Origin: Burkholderiales bacterium
GTDB taxonomy: Bacteria > Pseudomonadota > Gammaproteobacteria > Burkholderiales > Burkholderiaceae_C
Length of the DNA stretch: 44,710 bases
Reading direction: 5' to 3'
Assembly (NCBI GenBank): GCA_028869005.1
Contig: JAGWTJ010000002.1
Coordinates: 1 to 44,710, forward strand
The position numbers and the translations under genes were made by a program. Shown in pieces: positions 10,117 through 19,073 of the stretch. Position 1 is the stretch's first letter, and every line of letters begins with the position of its first letter. Under the pieces are notes generated by a model. The model did not search any database and was not told the origin of the DNA. It worked only from the letters and a program-made list of their open reading frames with translations.

Positions 10117-11339
10117 GCATGAAGTTCGCGCCGCTGCGTCCCGCCCTGCTCGCGCTGGCTGCCGCCGGGCTCGTCGCGGCGACCTTTCCCGCCGCCGCCC
10201 AGGGCCTGCGCCCGGAGGTCGGCCGGCCGCTGCAGCAGGCCAGCGAACTGCTCAAGGCCGGCAAGGCGCGCGAGGCGCTGGCCAAGGTGCGCGACGCCGA
10301 GGCCGTCGCCGGCATCACGCCGGCCGAGCGCCAGACCATCGACGCGATGAAGGCCGCGGCCGCTCAGCGCGCCGGCGACATGGGCGTCGCCATCCAGGCG
10401 CTGGAGGCGCTGGCCGGCCGCGCCAGCGGCGCGCAGCAAGGCCAGTACGCCGAGCAGTTGGCCAGCGCCTACGCGCAGATGCGCAACTACGCCAAGGCCA
10501 ACGAGTGGCTGGCCAAGGCGATCGCCGCCGGCAACACCAGCCCCGCGGTCAAGCAGTTGCAGCAGTACCTGCAGGCCTCGACCGGCGACTGGAGCGCCAT
10601 CGCGCGCGAAGCCGGCGCCGCGGTGCAGGCGGCCGAGCAGGCCGGCCGCCGCCCCGAGGAGGGCGAATTGCTGAGGCTGGCCGACGCGCAGCAGCGCACC
10701 AACAACAGCGCCGGCTACGCCAGCACGCTCGAGAAGCTGCTGCTCAACTATCCGAAGAAGGACTACTGGAGCGCGTTCCTCGCCAGGCTGCCGCGCAAGA
10801 GCGGGTTCTCGCAGCGCTACGACATCGACGTGATGCGGCTGCGCCTGGCCACCGGCACGCTCACCAGCACCGCCGATTACATGGAGCTCGCGCAGCTGGC
10901 GCTGCAGGGCGGACTGCCGGCCGAGGCGCAGCGCGTCATCGACCGCGGCTACAAGGCCGGACTGCTCGGCACCGGGCCGGAAGCGGCACGCCAGCAGCGG
11001 CTGCGCGACCTGGCCGTCAAGCAAGAAGGCGAGGCGCGCAGCAGCCTGCCGGCCCAGGCCGCCGAAGCGGCCACCGAGAAGGAAGGCGATCAGCTCGTCA
11101 AGATCGGCTACGCCTATGTCTCGATCGGCGAGGTCGACAAGGGGTTGGAGCTGATCCAGCAGGGCATCGCCAAGGGCCACCTGAAGCGGCCCGACGAAGC
11201 CCGGCTGCGCCTGGGCATGGCGCAACTGCAATCGGGCAAGAACCGCGCGCAGGCGCTGCAGACGCTGCGCAGCGTCAAGGGCACCGACGGCACGGGCGAC
11301 ATCGCCCGCCTGTGGGCGGTCGTGCCCAGCGGCGGTTGA
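10113..11339 (+). CDS. Exported TPR-like repeat protein of the TonB operon
   Basis: GTG start overlapping the exbD2 stop (ATG alternative at 10119); signal-like LALAAAGLVAATFPAAAQG; helical repeats with the spacing of TPR/Sel1-type proteins. Confidence 0.75.
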   Translation: MSMKFAPLRPALLALAAAGLVAATFPAAAQGLRPEVGRPLQQASELLKAGKAREALAKVRDAEAVAGITPAERQTIDAMKAAAAQRAGDMGVAIQALEALAGRASGAQQGQYAEQLASAYAQMRNYAKANEWLAKAIAAGNTSPAVKQLQQYLQASTGDWSAIAREAGAAVQAAEQAGRRPEEGELLRLADAQQRTNNSAGYASTLEKLLLNYPKKDYWSAFLARLPRKSGFSQRYDIDVMRLRLATGTLTSTADYMELAQLALQGGLPAEAQRVIDRGYKAGLLGTGPEAARQQRLRDLAVKQEGEARSSLPAQAAEAATEKEGDQLVKIGYAYVSIGEVDKGLELIQQGIAKGHLKRPDEARLRLGMAQLQSGKNRAQALQTLRSVKGTDGTGDIARLWAVVPSGG

Positions 11340-11830
11340 GTCGTACGACGACCCGGCGCGCCGCGGCGGACAGCGCCACGCGCAGCGGCGCCGACGACCA
11401 CCTCGCACTGCGGCTGTGGCTGCGACTGCTGGCCACGAGCCGGCGCATCGAGGGCCCGCTGCGTCGGTGGCTGCGCGCGGAGTTCGCCAGTTCGCTGGCG
11501 CGCTTCGACCTGATGGCGCAGCTCGAGCGCCATCCGCAGGGTCTGCGCATGCGCGAGCTGTCGCGCCTGCTGATGGTGACCGGGGGCAACGTCACCGGCC
11601 TGACCGACCGCCTCGTGGCCGAGGGCCTCGTCGAGCGTCGTGACGACGCGCGCGACCGCCGCGCCTGCACGGTGCAGTTGACGGCCGAAGGGCAGCAGCA
11701 GTTCCGCGCCATGGCCAAGGCGCACGAGGGCTGGATCATCGGGCTGCTGGCCGGCCTCACGACGACGCAGCAGGAGCGTCTGCTCGAGCTGCTCAGGCAG
11801 CTCGAGCGCGCGTTGCCGGATGAACCTTAG
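11336..11830 (+). CDS. MarR-family transcriptional regulator
   Basis: LARFDLMAQLERHPQGLRMRELSRLLMVTGGNVTGLTDRLVAEGLVERRDDARDRRACTVQLTAEGQ: winged-helix MarR signature. No in-frame ATG before the domain; a TTG overlapping the upstream stop is the likely start. Confidence 0.85.
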   Translation: MSRTTTRRAAADSATRSGADDHLALRLWLRLLATSRRIEGPLRRWLRAEFASSLARFDLMAQLERHPQGLRMRELSRLLMVTGGNVTGLTDRLVAEGLVERRDDARDRRACTVQLTAEGQQQFRAMAKAHEGWIIGLLAGLTTTQQERLLELLRQLERALPDEP

Positions 11831-11890
11831 GCGTTGACGGCCGGTGCGCTGCCACGCGACCGCTGAACCGACTGCCGACGCAGCGCCGCC

Positions 11891-14206
11891 TCAGGCCCGT
11901 GCCCGGCGCAGATTGGTCTCGTACTGCAGGCGCGAGCGCCGGTACTGCTCGGGCCACACCAATTCCTCCTGGCCGATGCGCGCCGCCTCGTGCAACGTCC
12001 AGGCCGGATCGGCCAGATGCGGCCGCGCCACCGCGCACAGGTCGGCGCGCCCGGCGGCGATGATCATGTTCACGTGGTCGGCCTCGAAGATGGCGCCCAC
12101 CGCCATCGTCGGTATGCCGACTTCATTGCGGATGCGGTCGGCGAACGGCGTCTGCCACATGCGGCCGTAGACCGGCTGCTGGTCGGCCACCACCTGCCCG
12201 GAGCTGCAATCGATGAGGTCGGCGCCGGCGGCCTTGAACAGGCGCGCGATGGCGACGGCGTCGTCGGCCGTGTTGCCTCCCGGGTGCCAGTCGTGGCACG
12301 ACAGGCGCACCGAGATCGGCCTGTCCGCGGGCCACACCGCGCGCAGCGCGGCGAACACCTCGAGCGGGTAGCGCGCACGATTCTCGATCGAGCCGCCGTA
12401 GGCATCGGTGCGCCGATTGGCCAGCGGCGACAGGAAGCACGACAGCAGGTAGCCGTGCGCGCAGTGCAGCTCGAGGATGTCGAAGCCCGCCTCGGCACCG
12501 CGGCGCGCGGCTGCCACGAAGTCGGCCGTGATGCGCTGCATGTCCGCGCGCGTCATCTCGCGCGGCAGCGGCAGCTGCGGCGCGTAGGCGATGGCCGAGG
12601 GCGACAGCAGCGGCCATGGCTTGGCGATCGGCGCCTCGTCCCCGCCCTCCTCCCACGGCCGGCGCGTCGCGCCCTTGCGACCGGCGTGGCCGAGTTGCAG
12701 GCCCATCTTGGCGCCGGAGCGCTCGTGCACGAAGTCGACGATGCGTTTCCAGGCGTCGCGCTGAGCGTCGTTCCACAGCCCCGCGCAGCCTTCGCTGATG
12801 CGCGCGTCGGCGCTGGGGCAGGTCATCTCGGTGAACAGCAGCGCCGCGCCGCCGAGCGCGCGCGCGCCGAAGTGCACGAGGTGGAAGTCGTTGGGCACGC
12901 CGTCATCGGCCGAATACATCGCCATCGGCGAGACGACGACACGGTTGGCGAAGGTCACGCCGCGCAGCGTGAACGGCGTGAACATCGGACTCGGCGGCCG
13001 CGCGTCCGCTGCCGCCGGCACGCTGGCCTGTGCGGCGAACCAGCGCTCGTAGCCTTCGAGCCAGCTCGCGTCGCGCAGCCGCAGGTTCTCGTGGCTGATG
13101 CGCTGGCTGCGCGTCAGCATGCTGTACATGAACTGGTCGGGCGGCAACTGGTCGCAGTAGCGCGTGCCCACGACCTCGAACCACTCCATGGCGTTCCAGG
13201 CCGCGTTCTGCAGCCGCAGCACGTCGACCTCGCGCGCCGCCTGATACTGCTCGAGCACGTCGCCGATGGCCGCACCCGGCTGGTCGCGGAACAGGCGCGT
13301 CAGCTCGATCGCGTCTTCCAGCGCCAGCTTGGTGCCCGAGCCGATCGCAAAGTGCGCGGTGTGCACGGCGTCGCCCATCAGCACGACGTGGCTGCGGCCG
13401 TTGAAGTGGTGCCAGTGCTTGCAGCGCACGCGCGCGAAGTTCAGCCACGCCGCGCCGCGCTTGAGCGGGTCGAGGTGGCGTGCGTTGGACAGCAGCCGAT
13501 GCCCCTTCAGGTGCGCCGCGAACAGCCGCTCGCAGAACGCGATGCTCTCGTCGCTGGTGGCCTGGTCGAGCCCCTCGGCCTGCCATACCGACTCGGGCGT
13601 CTCGACGATGAAGGTCGTGGTCTGGTCGTCGAACTTGTAGACGTGCGCCTGGAACCAGCCGTGCTCGGTCTTCTCGAACAGGAACGTGAAGGCGTCGACC
13701 AGCAGCGTGGTGCCGAGCCAGATGTAGCGATTCGGCCGCGTCACGATGTCGGGCTCGAAGACCTCGGCGTACTTGTTGCGCACCTTGGAGTTGATGCCGT
13801 CGCTGGCGATGACGAGGTCGGCGTCGGGGTAGTCGTCGTCGCCGCCGGACTCGGTCTCGAACACCAGCTCGACGCCGAGCTGCTCGCAGCGATGCTGCAG
13901 GATGTTGAGCAGCTTCTTGCGCCCGATGCCGACGAAGCCGTGCCCGCCGGAGCGGATCGTGCGACCCTTGAACGACAGCTCGATGTCGTCCCAGTGGTTG
14001 AAGGCGACCTCGATGGCGTCGGCGGTCTCGCGGTCCCACTCGCGCATGTTGTCCATCGTCGCGTCGCTGAACACGACGCCCCAGCCGAAGGTGTCGTAGG
14101 GCCGGTTGCGCTCGACCACGGTGACGCGGTGGTTCGGGTCGAGCTTCTTCATCAGGAGCCCGAAATACAGGCCGGCGGGGCCGCCGCCGATACAGACGAT
14201 GCGCAT
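11891..14206 (-). CDS. Fused FAD-dependent aromatic-CoA-type monooxygenase + old-yellow-enzyme reductase (2-aminobenzoyl-CoA monooxygenase/reductase or salicylyl-CoA 5-hydroxylase-like)
   Basis: N-terminal [21 protein letters not shown]...[22 protein letters not shown] (FAD monooxygenase); C-terminal [28 protein letters not shown]...[10 protein letters not shown]...[33 protein letters not shown] (OYE). Confidence 0.88.
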   Translation of the reverse strand: MRIVCIGGGPAGLYFGLLMKKLDPNHRVTVVERNRPYDTFGWGVVFSDATMDNMREWDRETADAIEVAFNHWDDIELSFKGRTIRSGGHGFVGIGRKKLLNILQHRCEQLGVELVFETESGGDDDYPDADLVIASDGINSKVRNKYAEVFEPDIVTRPNRYIWLGTTLLVDAFTFLFEKTEHGWFQAHVYKFDDQTTTFIVETPESVWQAEGLDQATSDESIAFCERLFAAHLKGHRLLSNARHLDPLKRGAAWLNFARVRCKHWHHFNGRSHVVLMGDAVHTAHFAIGSGTKLALEDAIELTRLFRDQPGAAIGDVLEQYQAAREVDVLRLQNAAWNAMEWFEVVGTRYCDQLPPDQFMYSMLTRSQRISHENLRLRDASWLEGYERWFAAQASVPAAADARPPSPMFTPFTLRGVTFANRVVVSPMAMYSADDGVPNDFHLVHFGARALGGAALLFTEMTCPSADARISEGCAGLWNDAQRDAWKRIVDFVHERSGAKMGLQLGHAGRKGATRRPWEEGGDEAPIAKPWPLLSPSAIAYAPQLPLPREMTRADMQRITADFVAAARRGAEAGFDILELHCAHGYLLSCFLSPLANRRTDAYGGSIENRARYPLEVFAALRAVWPADRPISVRLSCHDWHPGGNTADDAVAIARLFKAAGADLIDCSSGQVVADQQPVYGRMWQTPFADRIRNEVGIPTMAVGAIFEADHVNMIIAAGRADLCAVARPHLADPAWTLHEAARIGQEELVWPEQYRRSRLQYETNLRRARA

Positions 14207-14245
14207 GGCGTGGAGGTCTCCTGGCGTCGATGGTCGCCGCGGATA

Positions 14246-14259
14246 GTTTACATGTAAAC
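14246..14259. promoter_or_regulatory. Perfect 14-bp palindrome GTTTACATGTAAAC, candidate operator
   Basis: Exact self-complementary AT-rich site in a high-GC divergent intergenic region, 40 nt upstream of the monooxygenase ATG. Confidence 0.65.
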
Positions 14260-14306
14260 CAGTTTCGGGGACGCGGCGCGGCTGGCCGTCGTCCACAATC
14301 GACATC

Positions 14307-15278
14307 ATGCATCGCGCCCTGCCCGACTATGTCGCGTCGGCCGGCGACGGCCTGTACGTCGTCGACACCGGCTTCCATCGACCCCACTTCGACGCCTCGT
14401 TCCTGCTCGTCGACGACGGCCGCGCCGCCTTCATCGACACCGGCACCGCCTACGGGCTGCCGCGGCTGCTGGGCGCGCTCGAGGCGCTGGCGCTGGCGCG
14501 CGACGCCGTCGACTGGGTGATCCCGACGCACGTGCACCTGGACCACGCCGGCGGCGCCGGCGCACTGATGCGCGAGCTGCCGCACGCGCGCATGCTCGTG
14601 CACCCGCGCGGCGCGCGCCACATGGTCGACCCGCGCGCGCTGTGGGACAGCGCCACCGCGGTCTACGGCGCCGCGGAGATGGCGCGCTCGTACCGCGAAC
14701 TCGTGCCGGTGCCCGCCGAGCGCGTGAGCCAGACCCATGAAGGCATGCAGGTGCAGGTCGGGCGACGCACGCTGGCCTTCGCCGACACGCCGGGCCACGC
14801 CAAGCACCATCACTGCCTGTGGGACGAGGCTTCCGGCGGCTGGTTCACCGGCGACTGCTTCGGCCTGAGCTTCCCAGAACTGGCGACTGCGCAGGGCGCC
14901 TGGATGCTGCCGACCACGACGCCGGTGCAGTTCGAGCCCGACGCGATGATCGGCACCGTCGAACGGCTGCTCGCGCGCCGTCCGCGCTGGATGTACCTCA
15001 CGCACTTCGGCCGCATCGGCGGCAGCGAAGACGCGGTGCAGCGCCTGGGCGCGCAACTGCTCGAGGTGCTGCGCGGCGTGATCGCCCTCGGCGAGCGCGA
15101 GCGCCACCGCGCCGACCGCGCGGCGCGTCACGCGGCCCTGATGCGCGGCCAGCTCGACCTCTACCTGCAGAGCCTGCACGCGCACGGTGGCACGCTGTCG
15201 CGCGACGCCCTCGGCCAGCTGCTCGCGCTCGACCTCGAGGTCAACGCGCAGGGCATGGCGATCTGGCTCGATCGCTAG
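14307..15278 (+). CDS. MBL-fold metallohydrolase
   Basis: [36 protein letters not shown] (HxHxDH) ... [28 protein letters not shown]. Confidence 0.9.
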   Translation: MHRALPDYVASAGDGLYVVDTGFHRPHFDASFLLVDDGRAAFIDTGTAYGLPRLLGALEALALARDAVDWVIPTHVHLDHAGGAGALMRELPHARMLVHPRGARHMVDPRALWDSATAVYGAAEMARSYRELVPVPAERVSQTHEGMQVQVGRRTLAFADTPGHAKHHHCLWDEASGGWFTGDCFGLSFPELATAQGAWMLPTTTPVQFEPDAMIGTVERLLARRPRWMYLTHFGRIGGSEDAVQRLGAQLLEVLRGVIALGERERHRADRAARHAALMRGQLDLYLQSLHAHGGTLSRDALGQLLALDLEVNAQGMAIWLDR

Positions 15279-15322
15279 CGGCACGGCCCGACCGCGCGCC
15301 GCCGGCATCGCCAGCGAACCCC

Positions 15323-15895
15323 TTGAGCCTCGAGGCGTTTGTCGTCTCGACCGGCGCCGTGGCGCTGGGCGAGATCGGAGACAAGACGCAGCTGCTGGCG
15401 CTGCTGCTGGCGGCGCGCTTCCGCCGCCCGCTGCCGATCATCGCCGGCATCGTCGTTGCCACGCTGCTCAATCACACCGGGGCCGCGGCGCTCGGCGCGT
15501 GGCTGGCGCACGCGCTCGATCCGCAGTGGCTGCGCTGGGGGCTGGGGCTGTCGTTCGTCGCCGTCGCGCTGTGGATGCTGGTGCCCGACAAGGCCGAGCA
15601 GGGGCCGACGCGCACGATCGGCCATCTGGGCGTGTTCGGCCTCACCGCCGTCAGCTTCTTCCTGGCCGAGATGGGCGACAAGACGCAGATCGCGACGGCG
15701 ATGCTCGCCGCGCGCTACCAAGCGCTGGTGCCGGTGATCGCCGGAACCACGCTCGGCATGCTGCTGGCCGACGTGCCCGCCGTGCTGCTGGGTGAACGCG
15801 CCGTGAGGTTGCTGCCGGCGGCCTGGGTGCACCGCATCGCGGCGGCCGTGTTCGCCGCGATCGGCGTGGCGATGCTGCTGGGCGTCGGCGCGTAG
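15323..15895 (+). CDS. TMEM165/GDT1 (UPF0016) family cation transporter
   Basis: Two copies of the ExGDKTQ motif ([36 protein letters not shown]). TTG start inferred. Confidence 0.88.
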   Translation: MSLEAFVVSTGAVALGEIGDKTQLLALLLAARFRRPLPIIAGIVVATLLNHTGAAALGAWLAHALDPQWLRWGLGLSFVAVALWMLVPDKAEQGPTRTIGHLGVFGLTAVSFFLAEMGDKTQIATAMLAARYQALVPVIAGTTLGMLLADVPAVLLGERAVRLLPAAWVHRIAAAVFAAIGVAMLLGVGA

Positions 15896-15947
15896 CTGCA
15901 AGGCTGTGCTGCGGGCCCAGGTTCCGGGGCTGATGGAAAATGCGCCG

Positions 15948-16346
15948 ATGCGAATCCTCCACACCATGCTGCGCGTCGGCGACCTGCAGCGCTCGATCCG
16001 CTTCTACACCGAGGTGCTCGGCATGACGCTGCTGCGCACCACCGAGCGGCCCGAGCAGAAGTACGACCTCGCTTTCGTCGGTTACGGCCGCAACCCCGAG
16101 CACGCCGAGATCGAGCTCACCTACAACCACGGTGTGGCGGCGTACGAGCTCGGCACGGCGTTCGGCCATATCGCCATCGGCGTGGTCGACGTGGCAGCCA
16201 CCTGCACCGCCGTGCGCGCCAAGGCGGCGGCGCTGGGCGGCGCGATCACGCGCGAACCGGGGCCGGTCCAGGGCGGCACCACGATGATCGCCTTCATCAC
16301 CGACCCCGACGGCTACAAGATCGAACTCATCGAGCGCCGCGACTGA
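15948..16346 (+). CDS. gloA: Lactoylglutathione lyase (glyoxalase I)
   Basis: [47 protein letters not shown]...HIAIGVVDV...[16 protein letters not shown]. Confidence 0.96.
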   Translation: MRILHTMLRVGDLQRSIRFYTEVLGMTLLRTTERPEQKYDLAFVGYGRNPEHAEIELTYNHGVAAYELGTAFGHIAIGVVDVAATCTAVRAKAAALGGAITREPGPVQGGTTMIAFITDPDGYKIELIERRD

Positions 16347-16364
16347 CGCGGCAAAGGCGCACCG

Positions 16365-16964
16365 ATGTACCTGCCCAAGCACTTCGAACAGAACGACGCC
16401 GCGGCGCTGGCCGCGCTCATGCGCGCCCACCCGCTGGCGACGCTGGTGACGGTGACGAACGGCGCCCTGAGCGCCGACCACCTGCCGCTCCAGTACGACG
16501 CGAGCACGCGCACGCTGCGCGGCCATGTCGCGCGCGCCAATCCGCTGTGGCGCGACGCCGCCGGCACGGCCGTGCTGGCCCTATTCCACGGCCCGCAGGG
16601 CTACGTGTCGCCGAACTGGTACCCGAGCAAGGCCGAGCACCACAAGGCCGTGCCGACTTGGAACTACGCCGTCGTGCATGCGCACGGCCGGCTGCGCGCG
16701 GTGGACGACGCGGCCTGGGTGCACGCGCTCGTGAGCGAACTCACCGCGCGCCACGAAGCCGGGCGCACGCCGCCCTGGCAGGTTGCCGACGCGCCCGCGG
16801 ACTACCTGCAGCAGATGCTCGGCGCCATCGTCGGCATCGAGATCACGATCGAGCGCCTGGTCGGCAAGTGGAAACTCAGCCAGAACCGCAGCGAGGCCGA
16901 TCGGCTCGGTGCGGCCGCGGGCGTCGACGACGCCGCGCTGGCGGCGCTGATGAAGGGCGCGTGA
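16365..16964 (+). CDS. paiB: FMN-binding negative transcriptional regulator family (PaiB)
   Basis: MYLPKHFEQNDAAALAALMRAHPLATLVT...HLPL...GHVARANPLW...YVSPNWYPSK...VPTWNYAVVHAHG. Confidence 0.9.
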   Translation: MYLPKHFEQNDAAALAALMRAHPLATLVTVTNGALSADHLPLQYDASTRTLRGHVARANPLWRDAAGTAVLALFHGPQGYVSPNWYPSKAEHHKAVPTWNYAVVHAHGRLRAVDDAAWVHALVSELTARHEAGRTPPWQVADAPADYLQQMLGAIVGIEITIERLVGKWKLSQNRSEADRLGAAAGVDDAALAALMKGA

Positions 16965-17584
16965 GGTCGGCGACGACACACGCCGCCGTCGCCCCCGCTC
17001 TCGTCCTGCGCGACCCGGCGCAGGCGCTGCAGACCTTGCGTCGCGCCTGGCGCGGCCACACCGAGCAATGGGTGTTCGGCTACGCCTCGCTCATCTGGCG
17101 CCCCGAATTCGACGCCGCCGAACGCCGTGCGGCGCTGGTGCGCGGCTGGCATCGCGCCTTGCGCATGCGCTCGCGCGTCAACCGCGGCACGCCCGAGGTG
17201 CCGGGGCTGGTGTTCGCGCTGCTGCCCGGCGGCGCCTGCCGCGGGCTGGTCTACCGCCTGCGCCCCGAGTCCGTCGACGAGGAGCTCGAACGCCTGTGGG
17301 CGCGCGAAATGCCCACCGGCGTCTACGACGCGCGACTGCTGCCCTGCCGCACGCCGCAGGGGCCGGTGGTGGCGCTCGCGTTCACGCTCGGCCGCCGCAG
17401 CGAGGCCTGTCTGCCGCGGCTCGCCGACGACGAACTGCTGCATATCCTGCGCCACTCGCGCGGCCGCTACGGCACGACGCTCGAGTACCTGCGCGAGACG
17501 GCCGCCGCGCTGCACGCGCACGGCGTGCGTGACCGCGAGGTCGAGCGGCTGATGGCCGTGGCGCGCCGGCATCGGCTGCTCTAG
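16961..17584 (+). CDS. chaC: ChaC-like gamma-glutamylcyclotransferase
   Basis: WVFGYASLIWRPEFDAAERRAALVRGWHRALRMRSRVNRGTPEVPGLVFALLPGGACRGLVYRL. GTG start overlapping the paiB stop. Confidence 0.9.
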   Translation: MRSATTHAAVAPALVLRDPAQALQTLRRAWRGHTEQWVFGYASLIWRPEFDAAERRAALVRGWHRALRMRSRVNRGTPEVPGLVFALLPGGACRGLVYRLRPESVDEELERLWAREMPTGVYDARLLPCRTPQGPVVALAFTLGRRSEACLPRLADDELLHILRHSRGRYGTTLEYLRETAAALHAHGVRDREVERLMAVARRHRLL

Positions 17585-17627
17585 GGCGCCACGGCGCCGC
17601 AGGGCCGCAGGCGATCGCGCGAAACGA

Positions 17628-18242
17628 TCAGGACCGCGCTGATTCGGCCTCGCCGCCGGCCGCGGCGGCGCGCGCCGCGGCGAGTTCGGCCGGCGTGTCG
17701 ATGTCGACCAGCACGCCGCGGTCGTCGACCTCCTGGCCGTGCGCCGGATAGCGCGCGACGATGCGCCTGGCGCCTTCGTCGCCGCTGAGCGTGACGAGCT
17801 CGGAGTACAGCTCGGCGGAGAAGCCCACCGGGTGGCCGCGCCGGCCGCGGTACTGGGCGAAGGCGATCACATGCTCCTCGAGCGCGCCCGCCACGGCGAG
17901 GATCGACGCCGGCTGCACGAGCGGCATGTCACCCGGCAGGATCAGCCAGCCCGACGCGCCCGAGCGCTCCGCGACGCCGGTGGCGATGCTGGCGCCCATG
18001 CCGCGCGCCGCGTCGGCCGCGGGCAGCACGACGATGTCGTGGCGCGCGAGCTGGCGCGCGACGAGCGGTGCCAGCGCCTCGGTGGTGACGAGCACCACCG
18101 GAAGCTGCGTCTCGAGCGCATGACGCAGCGTCGTGCCGAGCACGGTCGACGCACCGAAGGGTTGCTCGAGCTTGTGCTCCTGTGCGCCGAAGCGGCTCCC
18201 CAGGCCCGCAGCCAGCACGACGATGGTGGGACGGAACCTCAT
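17628..18242 (-). CDS. MobA/MocA-like NTP transferase
   Basis: TIVVLAAGLGSRFGAQEHKLEQPFGASTVLG...GWLILPGDMPLVQPASI...GRRGHPVGFSAELYSELVTLSGDEGARRIV...VDIDTPAEL. Confidence 0.85.
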   Translation of the reverse strand: MRFRPTIVVLAAGLGSRFGAQEHKLEQPFGASTVLGTTLRHALETQLPVVLVTTEALAPLVARQLARHDIVVLPAADAARGMGASIATGVAERSGASGWLILPGDMPLVQPASILAVAGALEEHVIAFAQYRGRRGHPVGFSAELYSELVTLSGDEGARRIVARYPAHGQEVDDRGVLVDIDTPAELAAARAAAAGGEAESARS

Positions 18243-18284
18243 GGCGCGCGTGAAACGTCTTGCTCTTGTGCCGCGTGAGCGATG

Positions 18285-18362
18285 ATGCACCGCGACATGA
18301 ACGAGGATCGCGCCGCGCCGCGACGCAGCCAATGGGAGGTCTACTTACGGCCTTTCACCTAA
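18285..18362 (+). other. Candidate small ORF, 25 aa (MHRDMNEDRAAPRRSQWEVYLRPFT)
   Basis: ATG 18285 (alternative 18297) to TAA 18362 in an otherwise unexplained intergenic stretch upstream of pdxH. No experimental or homology support available here. Confidence 0.4.
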
Positions 18363-18416
18363 GGGAGAACCTGCGCCGTGCCGTTGCGGCCGGTTACGAC
18401 GCGCGAGGCGCATCCC

Positions 18417-18422
18417 TAGAAT
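18417..18422 (+). promoter_or_regulatory. -10 box TAGAAT for a leaderless pdxH transcript
   Basis: TAGAAT, then 6 nt, then the pdxH ATG; TTACGA 17 nt upstream as a weak -35. Confidence 0.6.
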
Positions 18423-18428
18423 GCAGGG

Positions 18429-19064
18429 ATGGACATCGCCGCGCTTCGCAAGAGCTATGGCCGCGATGCGCTCGACGAAGCCCAGGCGCCGGCCACACCG
18501 CTCGAATTGTTCGAGCGCTGGCTGGCACAGGCGCTCGAAGGCCAACTGCCCGAGCCCAACGCGATGACGCTGGCCACCGTCGGCGCCGACGCGCGGCCAT
18601 CGACGCGCATCGTGCTGATCAAGGGCTTGGACGCGCGCGGCATCGTCTGGTACACCAACTACGAAAGCCGCAAGGGTCAGGAACTGGCCGCCAACCCGTT
18701 CGCGGCGCTGCAATTCCACTGGGTCGAACTCGAACGCGTGGTGCGCATCGAGGGCCGCGTGCAGAAGGTCTCGGCCGAGGAGTCCGACGCCTACTACGCG
18801 TCGCGGCCGCTGGATTCGCGCCTGGGCGCCTGGGCCTCGCCGCAGAGCCGGCCGATCGGCTCGCGCGGCTGGCTGGTGGCCGAGGCCGCCAAGGCGGCGG
18901 CGCGCCACGGGCTGAATCCGCCGCGGCCGCCGCATTGGGGCGGCTACCGCCTGGTGCCCGACCGCTGGGAGTTCTGGCAGGGGCGCAAGAGCCGGCTGCA
19001 CGATCGCCTGCGCTACCGGCTGCGGCCCGAGGGCGACTGGCAGCGCGAGCGGCTCGCACCCTGA
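18429..19064 (+). CDS. pdxH: Pyridoxamine 5'-phosphate oxidase
   Basis: [68 protein letters not shown]...[27 protein letters not shown]. Confidence 0.97.
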   Translation: MDIAALRKSYGRDALDEAQAPATPLELFERWLAQALEGQLPEPNAMTLATVGADARPSTRIVLIKGLDARGIVWYTNYESRKGQELAANPFAALQFHWVELERVVRIEGRVQKVSAEESDAYYASRPLDSRLGAWASPQSRPIGSRGWLVAEAAKAAARHGLNPPRPPHWGGYRLVPDRWEFWQGRKSRLHDRLRYRLRPEGDWQRERLAP

Positions 19065-19073
19065 GCGAGCGCG

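Noticed and set aside
11990-14257. 755-aa ORF on the plus strand opposite the fused monooxygenase
   Set aside because: Composition is Arg/Ala/His/Val-rich with no domain-like motifs. It is the mirror frame of a well-supported minus-strand gene and a typical high-GC shadow ORF.
15279-15322. Manganese (yybP-ykoY) riboswitch upstream of the UPF0016 transporter
   Set aside because: The gap is only about 44 nt and shows none of the expected conserved core, so it is too short.
17585-17627. GGCGCC-AC-GGCGCC hairpin between chaC and the NTP-transferase gene as a terminator
   Set aside because: Short self-complementary GC words are frequent here; no U-tract and loop geometry is poor.
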